A DNA stretch of 13,450 nt. Origin: Clostridiaceae bacterium (GTDB taxonomy: Bacteria; Bacillota; Clostridia; Saccharofermentanales; DTU023). The notes under the pieces are model-generated. The model saw nothing but the letters and a program-made list of their open reading frames with translations. It did no database searches and had not been told where the DNA came from. The stretch covers positions 1 through 13,450 of the forward strand of contig JAAZMK010000090.1 in NCBI GenBank assembly GCA_012798865.1, given 5' to 3'. Positions within the stretch are counted from its first letter, which is position 1; each line of letters begins with the position of its first letter. The position numbers were made by a program, and so were the translations under genes. Shown here in pieces: positions 1 to 7,618 of this stretch.

Positions 1-1307
1 ATTGCAGACCTTGCCGCGATGCCGATTGATTTTATCTTTGAACCGCCTTTACCGACGAGTATCTGCTTATGCGATTCTTTATTGCATAGGATGACGGCAT
101 CAATGGCGACAAATCGGTCATGATTTCCCTCAGCCTCATCAAAAACCTCAACCAAAACAGTTACACCGTATGGAATCTCCTGATCAGTCTGAAGAAGCAC
201 CTCGCGCCTGATAAGCTCGCCGGCAAGGATTCGTTCCGTCTGATCCGTTTCATCGTCTTCTGAAAAAATTCGCCTCTGAACCGGCAGTAAACGAGTAATC
301 TCATCGATGAGGCGATTTGTGCCGTCCCCGTATTTAGCTGATAAGGGGATGTAGGCATTAAGTTGATAAGCTTTTTCATACGCCTGAATAAGCGGTAGCA
401 CATTCTCTTTTCTCGTTGCATCAACCTTATTGAGCACAAGAATAATCGGCTTGCTATCTTTACGCGCCTGCTCAATAATCTGCCGCTCGGCTTCACCGAT
501 TACAGGACGCCAAGAGGCATCGATCATCAAAACGACGACATCCGCCTGATGAATAGAATTAACGGTCGATCTCATCATCGCCCTCCCGAGACCTGTCCTA
601 GGACGATGAACACCGGGCGTATCGATAAAGGCAATCTGACAGTCGTCCGTCGAGTAAACTGATCGAATAGAATGACGCGTCGTCTGAGGTTTCGCCGTCG
701 TGATCGCAAGTGTCCGTCTGGCGATTTTGTTAAGTAGCGTTGACTTTCCGACATTGGGGCGCCCGACCAGTGCGACAAAACCGCAGGGAATTTCGTCAAG
801 GTCTGCCAGAAGACTTTTTTGAAGTCGTATCATCTCGAGCTCGTCGTCCTCCTCTTCATGGTCATAACCTAGTAGATGTAAAACGCCGTGAATCACAAGA
901 AAACGCAGCTCGCGGTCAAAAGAGTGTCCTAATTCCTGAGCCTGCGAGGCAACACGTCCGGGAGAAATTATGAGCTCGCCCAAATCGAGAGTTCGTCGAC
1001 CGGATCCGTCGAAATCAACGATTTGCCACTCTTCGATATGTTCCTGAAAGATGCCTCGATGCATCATGAGATTCGGAAATGAGAGAACGTCAGTTTCCGC
1101 ATCGATTCTCCTCTGCTCTCGATTGATCCGGCGCATTGTGCGCGGTCCAACAAACGTGATATCAATGGATACACCGATCCCATCCTCCAATAAGCCCAGA
1201 ATCGAAGGTGAATGATACAGCACATGTTCCGCTGTTTCAGTCATAATCGGATAAGTGTCGCGATTTCTAAAGACACGTTGCCTGTTGTAGCAATGAACAC
1301 TTATCAT
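1..1307 (-). CDS. ybeY-era: YbeY-Era fusion: 16S rRNA maturation endoribonuclease joined to Era GTPase (3' end outside window)
   Basis: One uninterrupted frame encodes two normally separate proteins. Residues 1 to about 171 are YbeY, a zinc-dependent endoribonuclease in 16S rRNA 3'-end maturation and ribosome quality control. It shows TDVLSFP, LGELIISP and the metal site HGVLHLLGYDH (His140, His144, His150). From about residue 176 it is Era, the GTPase that binds the 16S 3' end and assists 30S assembly: G1 GRPNVGKS (182-189), KPQTTR (206-211), DTPG (229-232), NKVD (293-296), SAK (323-325), then a KH domain with GKGG at 419-422. By comparison with ordinary Era, roughly 35 C-terminal residues lie beyond position 1. 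The ATG at 1307 overlaps the pgpH stop as ATGA, suggesting translational coupling. The YbeY C-terminal helix (EMIRLQKSLL) continues in frame to Era's usual N-terminal GFVALVGRPN, so the join is not an obvious frameshift artefact. The fusion was read directly; its activity is inferred. Confidence 0.93.
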   Translation of the reverse strand, partial: MISVHCYNRQRVFRNRDTYPIMTETAEHVLYHSPSILGLLEDGIGVSIDITFVGPRTMRRINREQRRIDAETDVLSFPNLMMHRGIFQEHIEEWQIVDFDGSGRRTLDLGELIISPGRVASQAQELGHSFDRELRFLVIHGVLHLLGYDHEEEDDELEMIRLQKSLLADLDEIPCGFVALVGRPNVGKSTLLNKIARRTLAITTAKPQTTRHSIRSVYSTDDCQIAFIDTPGVHRPRTGLGRAMMRSTVNSIHQADVVVLMIDASWRPVIGEAERQIIEQARKDSKPIILVLNKVDATRKENVLPLIQAYEKAYQLNAYIPLSAKYGDGTNRLIDEITRLLPVQRRIFSEDDETDQTERILAGELIRREVLLQTDQEIPYGVTVLVEVFDEAEGNHDRFVAIDAVILCNKESHKQILVGKGGSKIKSIGIAARSA

Positions 1308-3544
1308 CTCGTCACTCTATCGGGCAGATGATCGACATCTCCGGAGCTACCTGTTGAAGAAGGATCTGTTAAGCGCGATGGTTTGTTGGCTTTTTGCTGA
1401 CGATATGGTACACGTTCGTGAAAATGTCCTGCGTATACACGAAGGAACGACCGGATAATCGTTTCAATATCAGCAAAGGAAAGCCCGGAAGTAACCAACT
1501 GTTCCTGATCAATCTTATCCTTGAAGATATTTTTAATAAGTTGCTCCGCTTGTTCAAGCGTTTTAACCCCCTCCGAGCGCATGGCAGCCTCGGTAGAGTC
1601 CGCCAGCATGACGATCGCGGACTCTCTCGTGCTTGGCAACGGAGTCCTGTAACGGAATGATTCGATCGGCGGTGGTTCATCTCCCCTATCCTCCGCCTCC
1701 CGACAAGCCTTATTCCAAAAATATTGTAATACCGTTGTCCCGTGATGTTCCTGTGCAATCCGTAAAAGCGGCATCGGTAATCGATATTTTTTACCAATCG
1801 CCATGCTGTCTTCCGGGTGTCTCGTAATGATGCGTGCACTCTCTAAAGGAGTGAGTTGGTCGTGAGGGTTCTCTCCCGACTGGTTCTCAGTGAACATGAG
1901 CGGCGCCTCAAGCTTGCCCACGTCATGGAAGTAAGCGCCTACGCGAGCAATCATGGCGTCGGCACCGATCGCTTCCGCTGCCGTATCGGCAAGATTGGCG
2001 ACCATCATCGCATGCTGCGATGTGCCTGGAGCCTCAACGAAAAGTCTTTTCAATAGTGGGTGTCCGGGTTGCGACAATTCAATTAACCGAAGTGGCGATA
2101 CCGTATCGAAAATGAGTTCGAAAAGCGGCATGATCCCAATCCCGATGATGACGGACAGAGCACCGGAAACGACCGCCTGGGTCACGTGGCTTGTAATCAG
2201 AGCCCATGACTCTTTCTGAAGGAAACTGACTAAGAAAGCCGTTGCTGCAGTCGTCAGTGATGTCGCAAGGATGATGCGCGCGTAATTGTCCTGTCGGTTT
2301 GTCCCCTTCGTGAAGAGAGATGCGACAAGACATCCCATAAGAGCGACAATCGCAAACGACGGGTTGAATGAAGTCATTGGTGCAATCATGACGATCAGAA
2401 GCGATGTCACAAAAATTGACATACGAAAGCCAAAATATGCCGTAACGACTACAGCCGCGAAATAGATTGGCGATGAGAGAGGCAAATCACGCACAAGATA
2501 TGCCGACACTATGAGAGGTAACAAGATCGCAATCAATAGTGCGATGACTGTTCGCGGTGTCGAATAGAGGAGTTCAGAAGCATAGCGTCTGAAAAAGAGA
2601 AAAGCGATCATACTGAGAAGCAACATGAGCAATGTGATTGAGGCGAGACGACGCCAGTCAAACTTTGTTCCGACAATTAAATTCAGCTCCTCAAGCATCG
2701 ACCTTGTTTCAGGCGTGATCACATCTCCTTGACTGATAATACGCGCCCCGCGATTGATCATGACAGGATCGCTCATCACTCTGTCATACGCAGCCTGACG
2801 CGCTTTCTCAGTCGCCTCCTCGTTATATTCCACGTTTGGACGAATGCCAAGCGCCAATAGTCGTCCGACAAGAGGAGCGTCAGCACGGTAATACTCCATA
2901 CTGTTTTCCAAACGCGTTACCGTCTCATCAATTACAGTGCGTAAATTGGCATCATCGAGAGTTTTAACTGTGATAGCATTCGTTTCGGCGTTGATAATTG
3001 CCTTCAGGTTATGAAATCTTTCCTCAGCCATCCTGATCAAGATATCCGCATCGCCGGATGGCAAAATAAGTCCGAGTGACTGATCAACAGCCGAAATAAG
3101 CGAAGAAACTGCGATCTCTATTTCATGATTATCAGGGCGACGCGTACGATCATCATCGGGCGAAGGTGGCTGGACAGGATCAGGCGGCATCACGGGATCC
3201 GTAATAACAGAAATATAAGGCTCTTTATAGAGAGCATCACGCCTCTCCTGAACGAGTTGCATAAGCTGGCGCATAGAATCGGAAGACGCACTACTAAGCT
3301 TATCAGAACGAATCATGACATTCGGGATCTGCGCCATCGCTTCAAGAGCACGTCTCATCGTTTCGGCGTTATCAGCAAAATCGAGCGGTGCAGCGATATC
3401 ATAGGAGCTGATGTCTCCAATCTGCAGATCATATTGCTCAGGAGATGACCCGAAGAAGACAGTGACAATCATCGCTATCCCAGCAATAATCACAAATACA
3501 GTATTGATGGCAAAACGTGTTTTTTTCTCAGTTCCTTTCATCAT
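1304..3544 (-). CDS. pgpH: PgpH-type membrane cyclic-di-AMP phosphodiesterase (7TMR-HDED/HD domain)
   Basis: This 746-residue membrane protein matches the PgpH/YqfF family, which hydrolyses cyclic di-AMP through a cytoplasmic HD domain. A first membrane helix lies at about 11-31, followed by an extracellular 7TMR-HDED-like region to about 297. A cluster of hydrophobic helices spans about 299-480, and the HD domain covers about 500-705. Metal-site residues are visible: His511, His540-Asp541, His576, His600-His601 and Asp649. The extracellular part carries a proline/aspartate-rich stretch (about 116-137), and the C-terminus ends in a polar tail of about 35 residues. An AGGAG sequence 6 bases before the ATG at 3544 supports this start; a second ATG follows directly. 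The start overlaps the phoH stop as ATGA, and the stop overlaps the ybeY-era start as ATGA. Family assignment is firm; substrate specificity is from family knowledge. Confidence 0.93.
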   Translation of the reverse strand: MMKGTEKKTRFAINTVFVIIAGIAMIVTVFFGSSPEQYDLQIGDISSYDIAAPLDFADNAETMRRALEAMAQIPNVMIRSDKLSSASSDSMRQLMQLVQERRDALYKEPYISVITDPVMPPDPVQPPSPDDDRTRRPDNHEIEIAVSSLISAVDQSLGLILPSGDADILIRMAEERFHNLKAIINAETNAITVKTLDDANLRTVIDETVTRLENSMEYYRADAPLVGRLLALGIRPNVEYNEEATEKARQAAYDRVMSDPVMINRGARIISQGDVITPETRSMLEELNLIVGTKFDWRRLASITLLMLLLSMIAFLFFRRYASELLYSTPRTVIALLIAILLPLIVSAYLVRDLPLSSPIYFAAVVVTAYFGFRMSIFVTSLLIVMIAPMTSFNPSFAIVALMGCLVASLFTKGTNRQDNYARIILATSLTTAATAFLVSFLQKESWALITSHVTQAVVSGALSVIIGIGIMPLFELIFDTVSPLRLIELSQPGHPLLKRLFVEAPGTSQHAMMVANLADTAAEAIGADAMIARVGAYFHDVGKLEAPLMFTENQSGENPHDQLTPLESARIITRHPEDSMAIGKKYRLPMPLLRIAQEHHGTTVLQYFWNKACREAEDRGDEPPPIESFRYRTPLPSTRESAIVMLADSTEAAMRSEGVKTLEQAEQLIKNIFKDKIDQEQLVTSGLSFADIETIIRSFLRVYAGHFHERVPYRQQKANKPSRLTDPSSTGSSGDVDHLPDRVTR

Positions 3545-4542
3545 CCCGATCTCCTTCTGTCATCCTTCACGCGAGAAGCATCTTTCTCATAGGCGCGAAT
3601 AATCCGCTGTACGAGTGGATTCCGAACGACATCGCGCTCAGTCAGACGAATACTCGTCACACCTTCAAGAGAGCCGAGGAGTTTTGCAGCCTCCGCAAGT
3701 CCGCTCTTGCGACGTTGTGGCAGGTCAATCTGTGTAACGTCTCCTGTCACAACAGCACGCGCGTTGTATCCAAGACGAGTTAGAAACATTTTCATCTGCT
3801 CGCGCGTTGTATTCTGCGCCTCATCGAGAATGATAAAAGCGTCATCGAGTGTTCGACCGCGCATGTACGCCAACGGCGAAATTTCAATTTCGTTTCGTTC
3901 TAGATGGCGCTGGTAAACATCAAACCCCATCAGGTCGTTCAGAGAGTCATAGAGAGGTCGCATGTATGGATCGACTTTGCTTTGCAAATCGCCCGGTAGA
4001 AAACCGAGGTTCTCACCGGCTTCGATTGCAGGTCTCGTCAGGATAATGCGAGATATCTCATGCGCCCTGAAAGCCTTGACTGCCATAGCGACGGCAAGAT
4101 AAGTCTTCCCCGTTCCTGCAGGTCCGATGGCAAATGTCAATTCATGCGTTCTTATCGCGTCAACATAACGTTGTTGTCCGACCGTTTTACTCAGGATCGG
4201 ACGACCTTTCGCATTGACACATATTATATTCGGCGTAAATTTCTCTGCGCACGCAAATTCCCCCTCTAAAAAGGCATCTAGAAGATAACGGATGAGCTGC
4301 TCTGTAACAGGAGCGGAACCTGAACGGCAAAGCTCATGGAGACGCTTATAAATTCGCTCAGCCGTTTCAACTGCATTCTTATCGCCGCGTATAACGATCC
4401 CGGTCGCCGTCGTCTCCACCGCCACATTGAGCGACTTTCCGACTATTTCAGCATGTCCGTTGCACGTTCCCAGAAGTGCTAATCCTTCATCAGGGTGATC
4501 GAGTTCGAGGTGTTTTTCAAAGACTGTCACGTTATTATCCAT
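3541..4542 (-). CDS. phoH: PhoH-like P-loop ATPase
   Basis: PhoH family ATPase of about 333 residues. A Walker A motif GPAGTGKT lies at about residues 140-147 and a Walker B motif FIILDEAQN at about 236-244. Between them are family motifs LTRPAIEAGENLGFLPGD and DPYMRPLYD, and a TGD motif follows. The N-terminal small domain (LALLG...) is typical of the family. PhoH proteins are cytoplasmic and linked to RNA metabolism; their exact reaction is poorly known. The position directly before pgpH and ybeY-era matches the conserved Bacillota order. The start chosen is ATG at 4542, because MDNNVTVF leads directly into the family's normal N-terminus. The frame remains open upstream to a GTG at 4599 with ATGs at 4587 and 4584, adding up to 19 residues. 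None of these starts has a good SD sequence. Confidence 0.93.
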   Translation of the reverse strand: MDNNVTVFEKHLELDHPDEGLALLGTCNGHAEIVGKSLNVAVETTATGIVIRGDKNAVETAERIYKRLHELCRSGSAPVTEQLIRYLLDAFLEGEFACAEKFTPNIICVNAKGRPILSKTVGQQRYVDAIRTHELTFAIGPAGTGKTYLAVAMAVKAFRAHEISRIILTRPAIEAGENLGFLPGDLQSKVDPYMRPLYDSLNDLMGFDVYQRHLERNEIEISPLAYMRGRTLDDAFIILDEAQNTTREQMKMFLTRLGYNARAVVTGDVTQIDLPQRRKSGLAEAAKLLGSLEGVTSIRLTERDVVRNPLVQRIIRAYEKDASRVKDDRRRSG

Positions 4543-4598
4543 CGTTCTTTTATTATAGCTTGTCGGGCATCCTCTCGTGATCATCATCGTTATAATCA

Positions 4599-5303
4599 CT
4601 AATCGACTGGCTGTAGCAGATCCATCGCATATCCTATCCTGTCCTCACTCAGCGCAGGAATGATGATGCCCTTTTCATGCCGTACGGTGATGGCGACCGA
4701 ATCCTCGCCCAACTGTTTCTTGATACTCTCACTGACCGATTGCAGATAAGGAACTACAAAACTGTCAATCTTGGAAGGATCGATGATCGCCTTTATTTCG
4801 AATGGTTCAGAGCGAGCGAATGCGATACCGTTGATCATGATATTGTCACGACTTGTTCTGATCTCCGTTGTCGTCACTTTGCGCTCATTATTGATCGAGA
4901 TTGCCTGTGCTCCGAGTGCTGATAGCTCATTCGTAAACTGTCGAACGAGGGCATCCTGAATATTGTAATCGCCGATCGGCGATAGCGTAATGACAACACC
5001 GTCATTCTTTACTGTTCTAAGACCGGCAAAAGTTGCAAACTTTTCCCTTTCCTCCATAACAAGAAGATAACTCTCACCTTCATCGCGCTCAAGTTCACGA
5101 ATGTAGTCATAAAGACGTGCATTTCTGTTATTCAGTTCCTCATTCTTTCGTTGGTATTCGATTATTTGATTTTGCAATTCTTGCAAACTCTTACTCCCCG
5201 TATCAAAAGCATTAACATTTTTCATGAGCAATGCGATAACAGCGCCGACAAGAATGCAGACGATAAGGATCGTTCCGTATTGGTAGAATTTTTTGTTTCT
5301 CAT
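4599..5303 (-). CDS. DUF881 (YlxW/YlxX-like) membrane-anchored protein, second copy
   Basis: DUF881-family protein of about 234 residues. It has a short basic N-terminus, one membrane helix (about 10-27), a hydrophilic coiled-coil-like stretch rich in Gln, Asn, Glu and Arg (about 40-83), then the DUF881 domain. The domain shows GLRTVKNDGVVITL, a GAQAISINNER element matching the family's GAEAISINGQR, and a MINGIAF segment. The bulk of the protein is predicted to lie outside the membrane. DUF881 proteins have no established activity; in Bacillus relatives sit near cell-division genes. ATG at 5303 is chosen because GAGGG lies 7 bases upstream; a TTG at 5324 in the same frame has no SD. It follows the first DUF881 gene by 37 bases and differs from it markedly in sequence, so the pair is an old duplication or two subfamilies. 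Confidence 0.85.
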   Translation of the reverse strand: MRNKKFYQYGTILIVCILVGAVIALLMKNVNAFDTGSKSLQELQNQIIEYQRKNEELNNRNARLYDYIRELERDEGESYLLVMEEREKFATFAGLRTVKNDGVVITLSPIGDYNIQDALVRQFTNELSALGAQAISINNERKVTTTEIRTSRDNIMINGIAFARSEPFEIKAIIDPSKIDSFVVPYLQSVSESIKKQLGEDSVAITVRHEKGIIIPALSEDRIGYAMDLLQPVD

Positions 5304-5340
5304 ATCTATACCCTCATATACCAATGATAGACAACATTGC

Positions 5341-6066
5341 CTAAGGCGTTTCGAGTAAGTCCATAAAATGTGAATAATCTCGCGATTTCAAAAATGAGGG
5401 AAGAATCACCTCTGAATCAGTGGAGATGCTGATCCTAATACCGACTTCAGGTTGAGAGAGTCGGGCAAGAAATGAGTCGCTTTGGACGGCATCAAGTAAC
5501 TTGTCGACTGGTCCGATGGCAGAAATCACATACGGCGGCATCTGTCTGACACCATACGCCAAGATCGTGGGTCCAACACAATTGATTTCAGAAATGGCCG
5601 TCAACCTTACATCGTTAAATGAGATGGCTCGGGCTCCTCCCGACCAAAGTAAATTGATGACATAATTGATTGTACTGTCGTGGATGACAGATTCAATTGG
5701 ATCTTTCAATGGATCATAGCCTGTTTTATCATTCAATGTGATCGTGATTCCGGGTCCTTTAACGTCAGTAAGACCGGCAAGCATGGCAAACTTCGCGTGC
5801 TCGGCAATTATCTCAGACATGACACCTTGTTCACTCAAGCTATTGAGCAAAAGCTTTTTACGAGCCTCTAACCGGTCATTCAGCGATCTTAATGACCTGA
5901 AATTGGCCTCCTCAAAAGCGAGTTCCTCGCGCGCCTGTATGATGTCGGCACTGATATCTTCTCCCGCTGCCATCGTTGTCAAATCTTTCACAGCAGAAGC
6001 AATACCAATGCCGATCAGCAAGGCCGCAAAAACTGCTATGACTCTTTTCCATATCATGTCTCTCAT
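5341..6066 (-). CDS. DUF881 (YlxW/YlxX-like) membrane-anchored protein, first copy
   Basis: DUF881-family protein of about 241 residues. It has an N-terminal membrane helix (WKRVIAVFAALLIGIGIASA), a coiled-coil-like segment rich in Glu, Arg and Leu (about 45-82), then the conserved domain. The domain includes GLTDVKGPGITITLND, VIHDSTINYVINLLW, GARAISFNDVRL and PPYVISAIGP, all close to the family pattern. Function is unknown; an envelope or division-linked role is an inference from relatives. ATG at 6066 lies 14 bases after the rluD stop and has only a weak SD (ATAGAG). A TTG at 6093 would add 9 residues and overlap rluD; an ATG at 6057 is also possible, with GAGAG just upstream. It is the better conserved of the two adjacent DUF881 proteins. 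Confidence 0.86.
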   Translation of the reverse strand: MRDMIWKRVIAVFAALLIGIGIASAVKDLTTMAAGEDISADIIQAREELAFEEANFRSLRSLNDRLEARKKLLLNSLSEQGVMSEIIAEHAKFAMLAGLTDVKGPGITITLNDKTGYDPLKDPIESVIHDSTINYVINLLWSGGARAISFNDVRLTAISEINCVGPTILAYGVRQMPPYVISAIGPVDKLLDAVQSDSFLARLSQPEVGIRISISTDSEVILPSFLKSRDYSHFMDLLETP

Positions 6067-6080
6067 AAAAACAGAATACT

Positions 6081-7025
6081 CTATGAACCGCAATCTTGGG
6101 CAGAATTCGCGCGAAATTTTTCAAGAAAGGGCTCGAAACGAGCCGGTAGCGGGCTATTCACATCAATTCGCTTCTTAGTAATCGGATGATCAAATGAAAT
6201 ACGCGAAGCATGAAGAAGCTGGTATCCATGCGCATCACTCCCCGACCGGCGTCCTCCGTAAAGAAGATCACCGACGACAGGATGACCGATATAGGCAAGA
6301 TGAACGCGTATCTGGTGCGTTCGTCCCGTAATCAGACGACATTTCACATGGGTATACTCGCCATCCGTTGCCACCACTTCAAAAAATGTCTGTGACGGTT
6401 TGCCATCTGCCCGAATTTCCATTCTCATGCGTTCTACTTTGGCGCGTCCAATCGGCAAATCGATCATAGCACGATCAGAATCAGGGACTCCGTAAACGAT
6501 AGCATCGTAATATCGCTCCACATTGCGCTCGCGAAAAGAACGAGAAATACGATCATGTGCTTGATCATCAAGCGTAACGATTAGAATTCCGGACGTACCT
6601 TTGTCAAGACGATGAACAATTCCGGGGCGATACGCGCCGCCGGCTTCAGACAGCCGATCGGAAAACCGAGATAGCAACGCATTAACGAGAGTTCCAGTCT
6701 CGTGACCAAAGCTGGGATGAACTACAATGCCGGCATCTTTCTCAACAATTGCAAACCACTCATCCTCATATAGGACGGTTATAGGAATCAACTCGGGCAA
6801 TGGTTGCTCCTGAATGATCTCGTCAGGCATGATCGCTACGATTAGATCTCCCGGTTGAAGCTTTCGAGATGGCAAGGCTTCTTTGTCGTTGACAGTGACG
6901 AACCCTGCTTTAATACGAGCCTGCCATTTTTCTCTCGATACGAATGGGAATCTTATTGCAAGCGCTTTGTCGAGTCTCACACCGCCCTGACCCGCCTGAA
7001 TAATGAACGATTCACGACTCATCAT
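6081..7025 (-). CDS. rluD: RluD-family rRNA pseudouridine synthase (RluA superfamily)
   Basis: RNA pseudouridine synthase of about 314 residues. An S4 RNA-binding domain at about 5-65 includes VRLDKALAIRFPFVSRE, and the catalytic domain covers about 80-295. The RluA-family active-site motif HRLDKGTSG is at about 138-146, with Asp141 as the expected nucleophile. Other family elements are VVHPSFGHETGTLVNALL and GRTHQIRVHLAYIGHPVVGD. Members convert uridines in 23S rRNA (RluD: the helix 69 region); the exact target cannot be read from sequence. The likely ATG at 7025 shares a base with the lspA stop (TGATG); a GTG at 7028 in frame is an alternative. The lspA-rluD pairing is common in Bacillota, and the tight overlap suggests coupled translation. 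Confidence 0.92.
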   Translation of the reverse strand: MMSRESFIIQAGQGGVRLDKALAIRFPFVSREKWQARIKAGFVTVNDKEALPSRKLQPGDLIVAIMPDEIIQEQPLPELIPITVLYEDEWFAIVEKDAGIVVHPSFGHETGTLVNALLSRFSDRLSEAGGAYRPGIVHRLDKGTSGILIVTLDDQAHDRISRSFRERNVERYYDAIVYGVPDSDRAMIDLPIGRAKVERMRMEIRADGKPSQTFFEVVATDGEYTHVKCRLITGRTHQIRVHLAYIGHPVVGDLLYGGRRSGSDAHGYQLLHASRISFDHPITKKRIDVNSPLPARFEPFLEKFRANSAQDCGS

Positions 7026-7618
7026 CACTCAACCATCGTATCCCGTGACCCGCTTGCATCGGGTACATCCTGTACATCACTATCGATCTGATCGTTCGAG
7101 CGTTCACTTGTCTCACCTTCGACATGCTTATGCCAACGACCTAACATTTTATTGTCGAGAAACGCGTTTAAAAATGAACGATCAAAAATGATAAATATCA
7201 CGAGTAAGACCGTACCGACCGTGATAAGCGAGTCAGCCACATTGAACGTGGGAAAGGCGTAATCGCCGAACGTAAAAGACAGGAAATCTGCCACGGCACC
7301 TACGCGCAACCGATCGATTAAGTTGCCGGCACTTCCGGAAATGATGAGCATCAGGACACATCGTGCACGCTTCCCCGTTGTATGTTTCAAAATGTAGAGA
7401 AGCGATACGATGATGCAAATTGATACAATCGACAGAAATGCAACCCCCCATGAATGATCCGACAAGAAACTCCATGCTGCACCTTTGTTGTATGTGAGAC
7501 GCAATTCAAAGAAATGCGGGATTACCGTCACATGACCTGTCTCCCCGATCAATCGTTCCGCTAAACCTTTCGTCCATTGATCGAGTGCAACTAAAATTAA
7601 TATGATCACGGTCTCCAT
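7025..7618 (-). CDS. lspA: Lipoprotein signal peptidase (signal peptidase II)
   Basis: Membrane aspartic protease that removes signal peptides from prolipoproteins after lipid attachment. Family motifs are present in order: DQWTK (13-17), YNKGAAWSFL (about 43-52), GNLIDRLRVGAVADF (catalytic Asp111) and FNVADS (catalytic Asp129). Four hydrophobic segments are visible. At 197 residues it is longer than the usual 150-170, because a polar, acidic tail of about 45 residues follows the last membrane helix. The ATG at 7618 has a GAGGAG SD 8 bases upstream inside the preceding gene, whose last 13 bases it overlaps. That upstream gene encodes a lipoprotein, a natural substrate of this enzyme. Confidence 0.95.
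   Translation of the reverse strand: METVIILILVALDQWTKGLAERLIGETGHVTVIPHFFELRLTYNKGAAWSFLSDHSWGVAFLSIVSICIIVSLLYILKHTTGKRARCVLMLIISGSAGNLIDRLRVGAVADFLSFTFGDYAFPTFNVADSLITVGTVLLVIFIIFDRSFLNAFLDNKMLGRWHKHVEGETSERSNDQIDSDVQDVPDASGSRDTMVE

Noticed and set aside
780..900. A frameshift or sequencing error creating the ybeY-era fusion
   Set aside because: The YbeY C-terminal helix and Era's N-terminal strand read in one frame with typical residues on both sides. A TGA in another frame at the Met159 ATGA exists, but reaching it would destroy the conserved helix.
1369..1839. Second minus-strand frame of 156 codons inside pgpH
   Set aside because: It lies out of frame within the conserved HD domain of pgpH and its translation has no domain-like features.
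5738..6178. Plus-strand open frame of 146 codons opposite the first DUF881 gene
   Set aside because: It overlaps two well-supported minus-strand genes, has no recognisable motif, and is best explained as a shadow frame.
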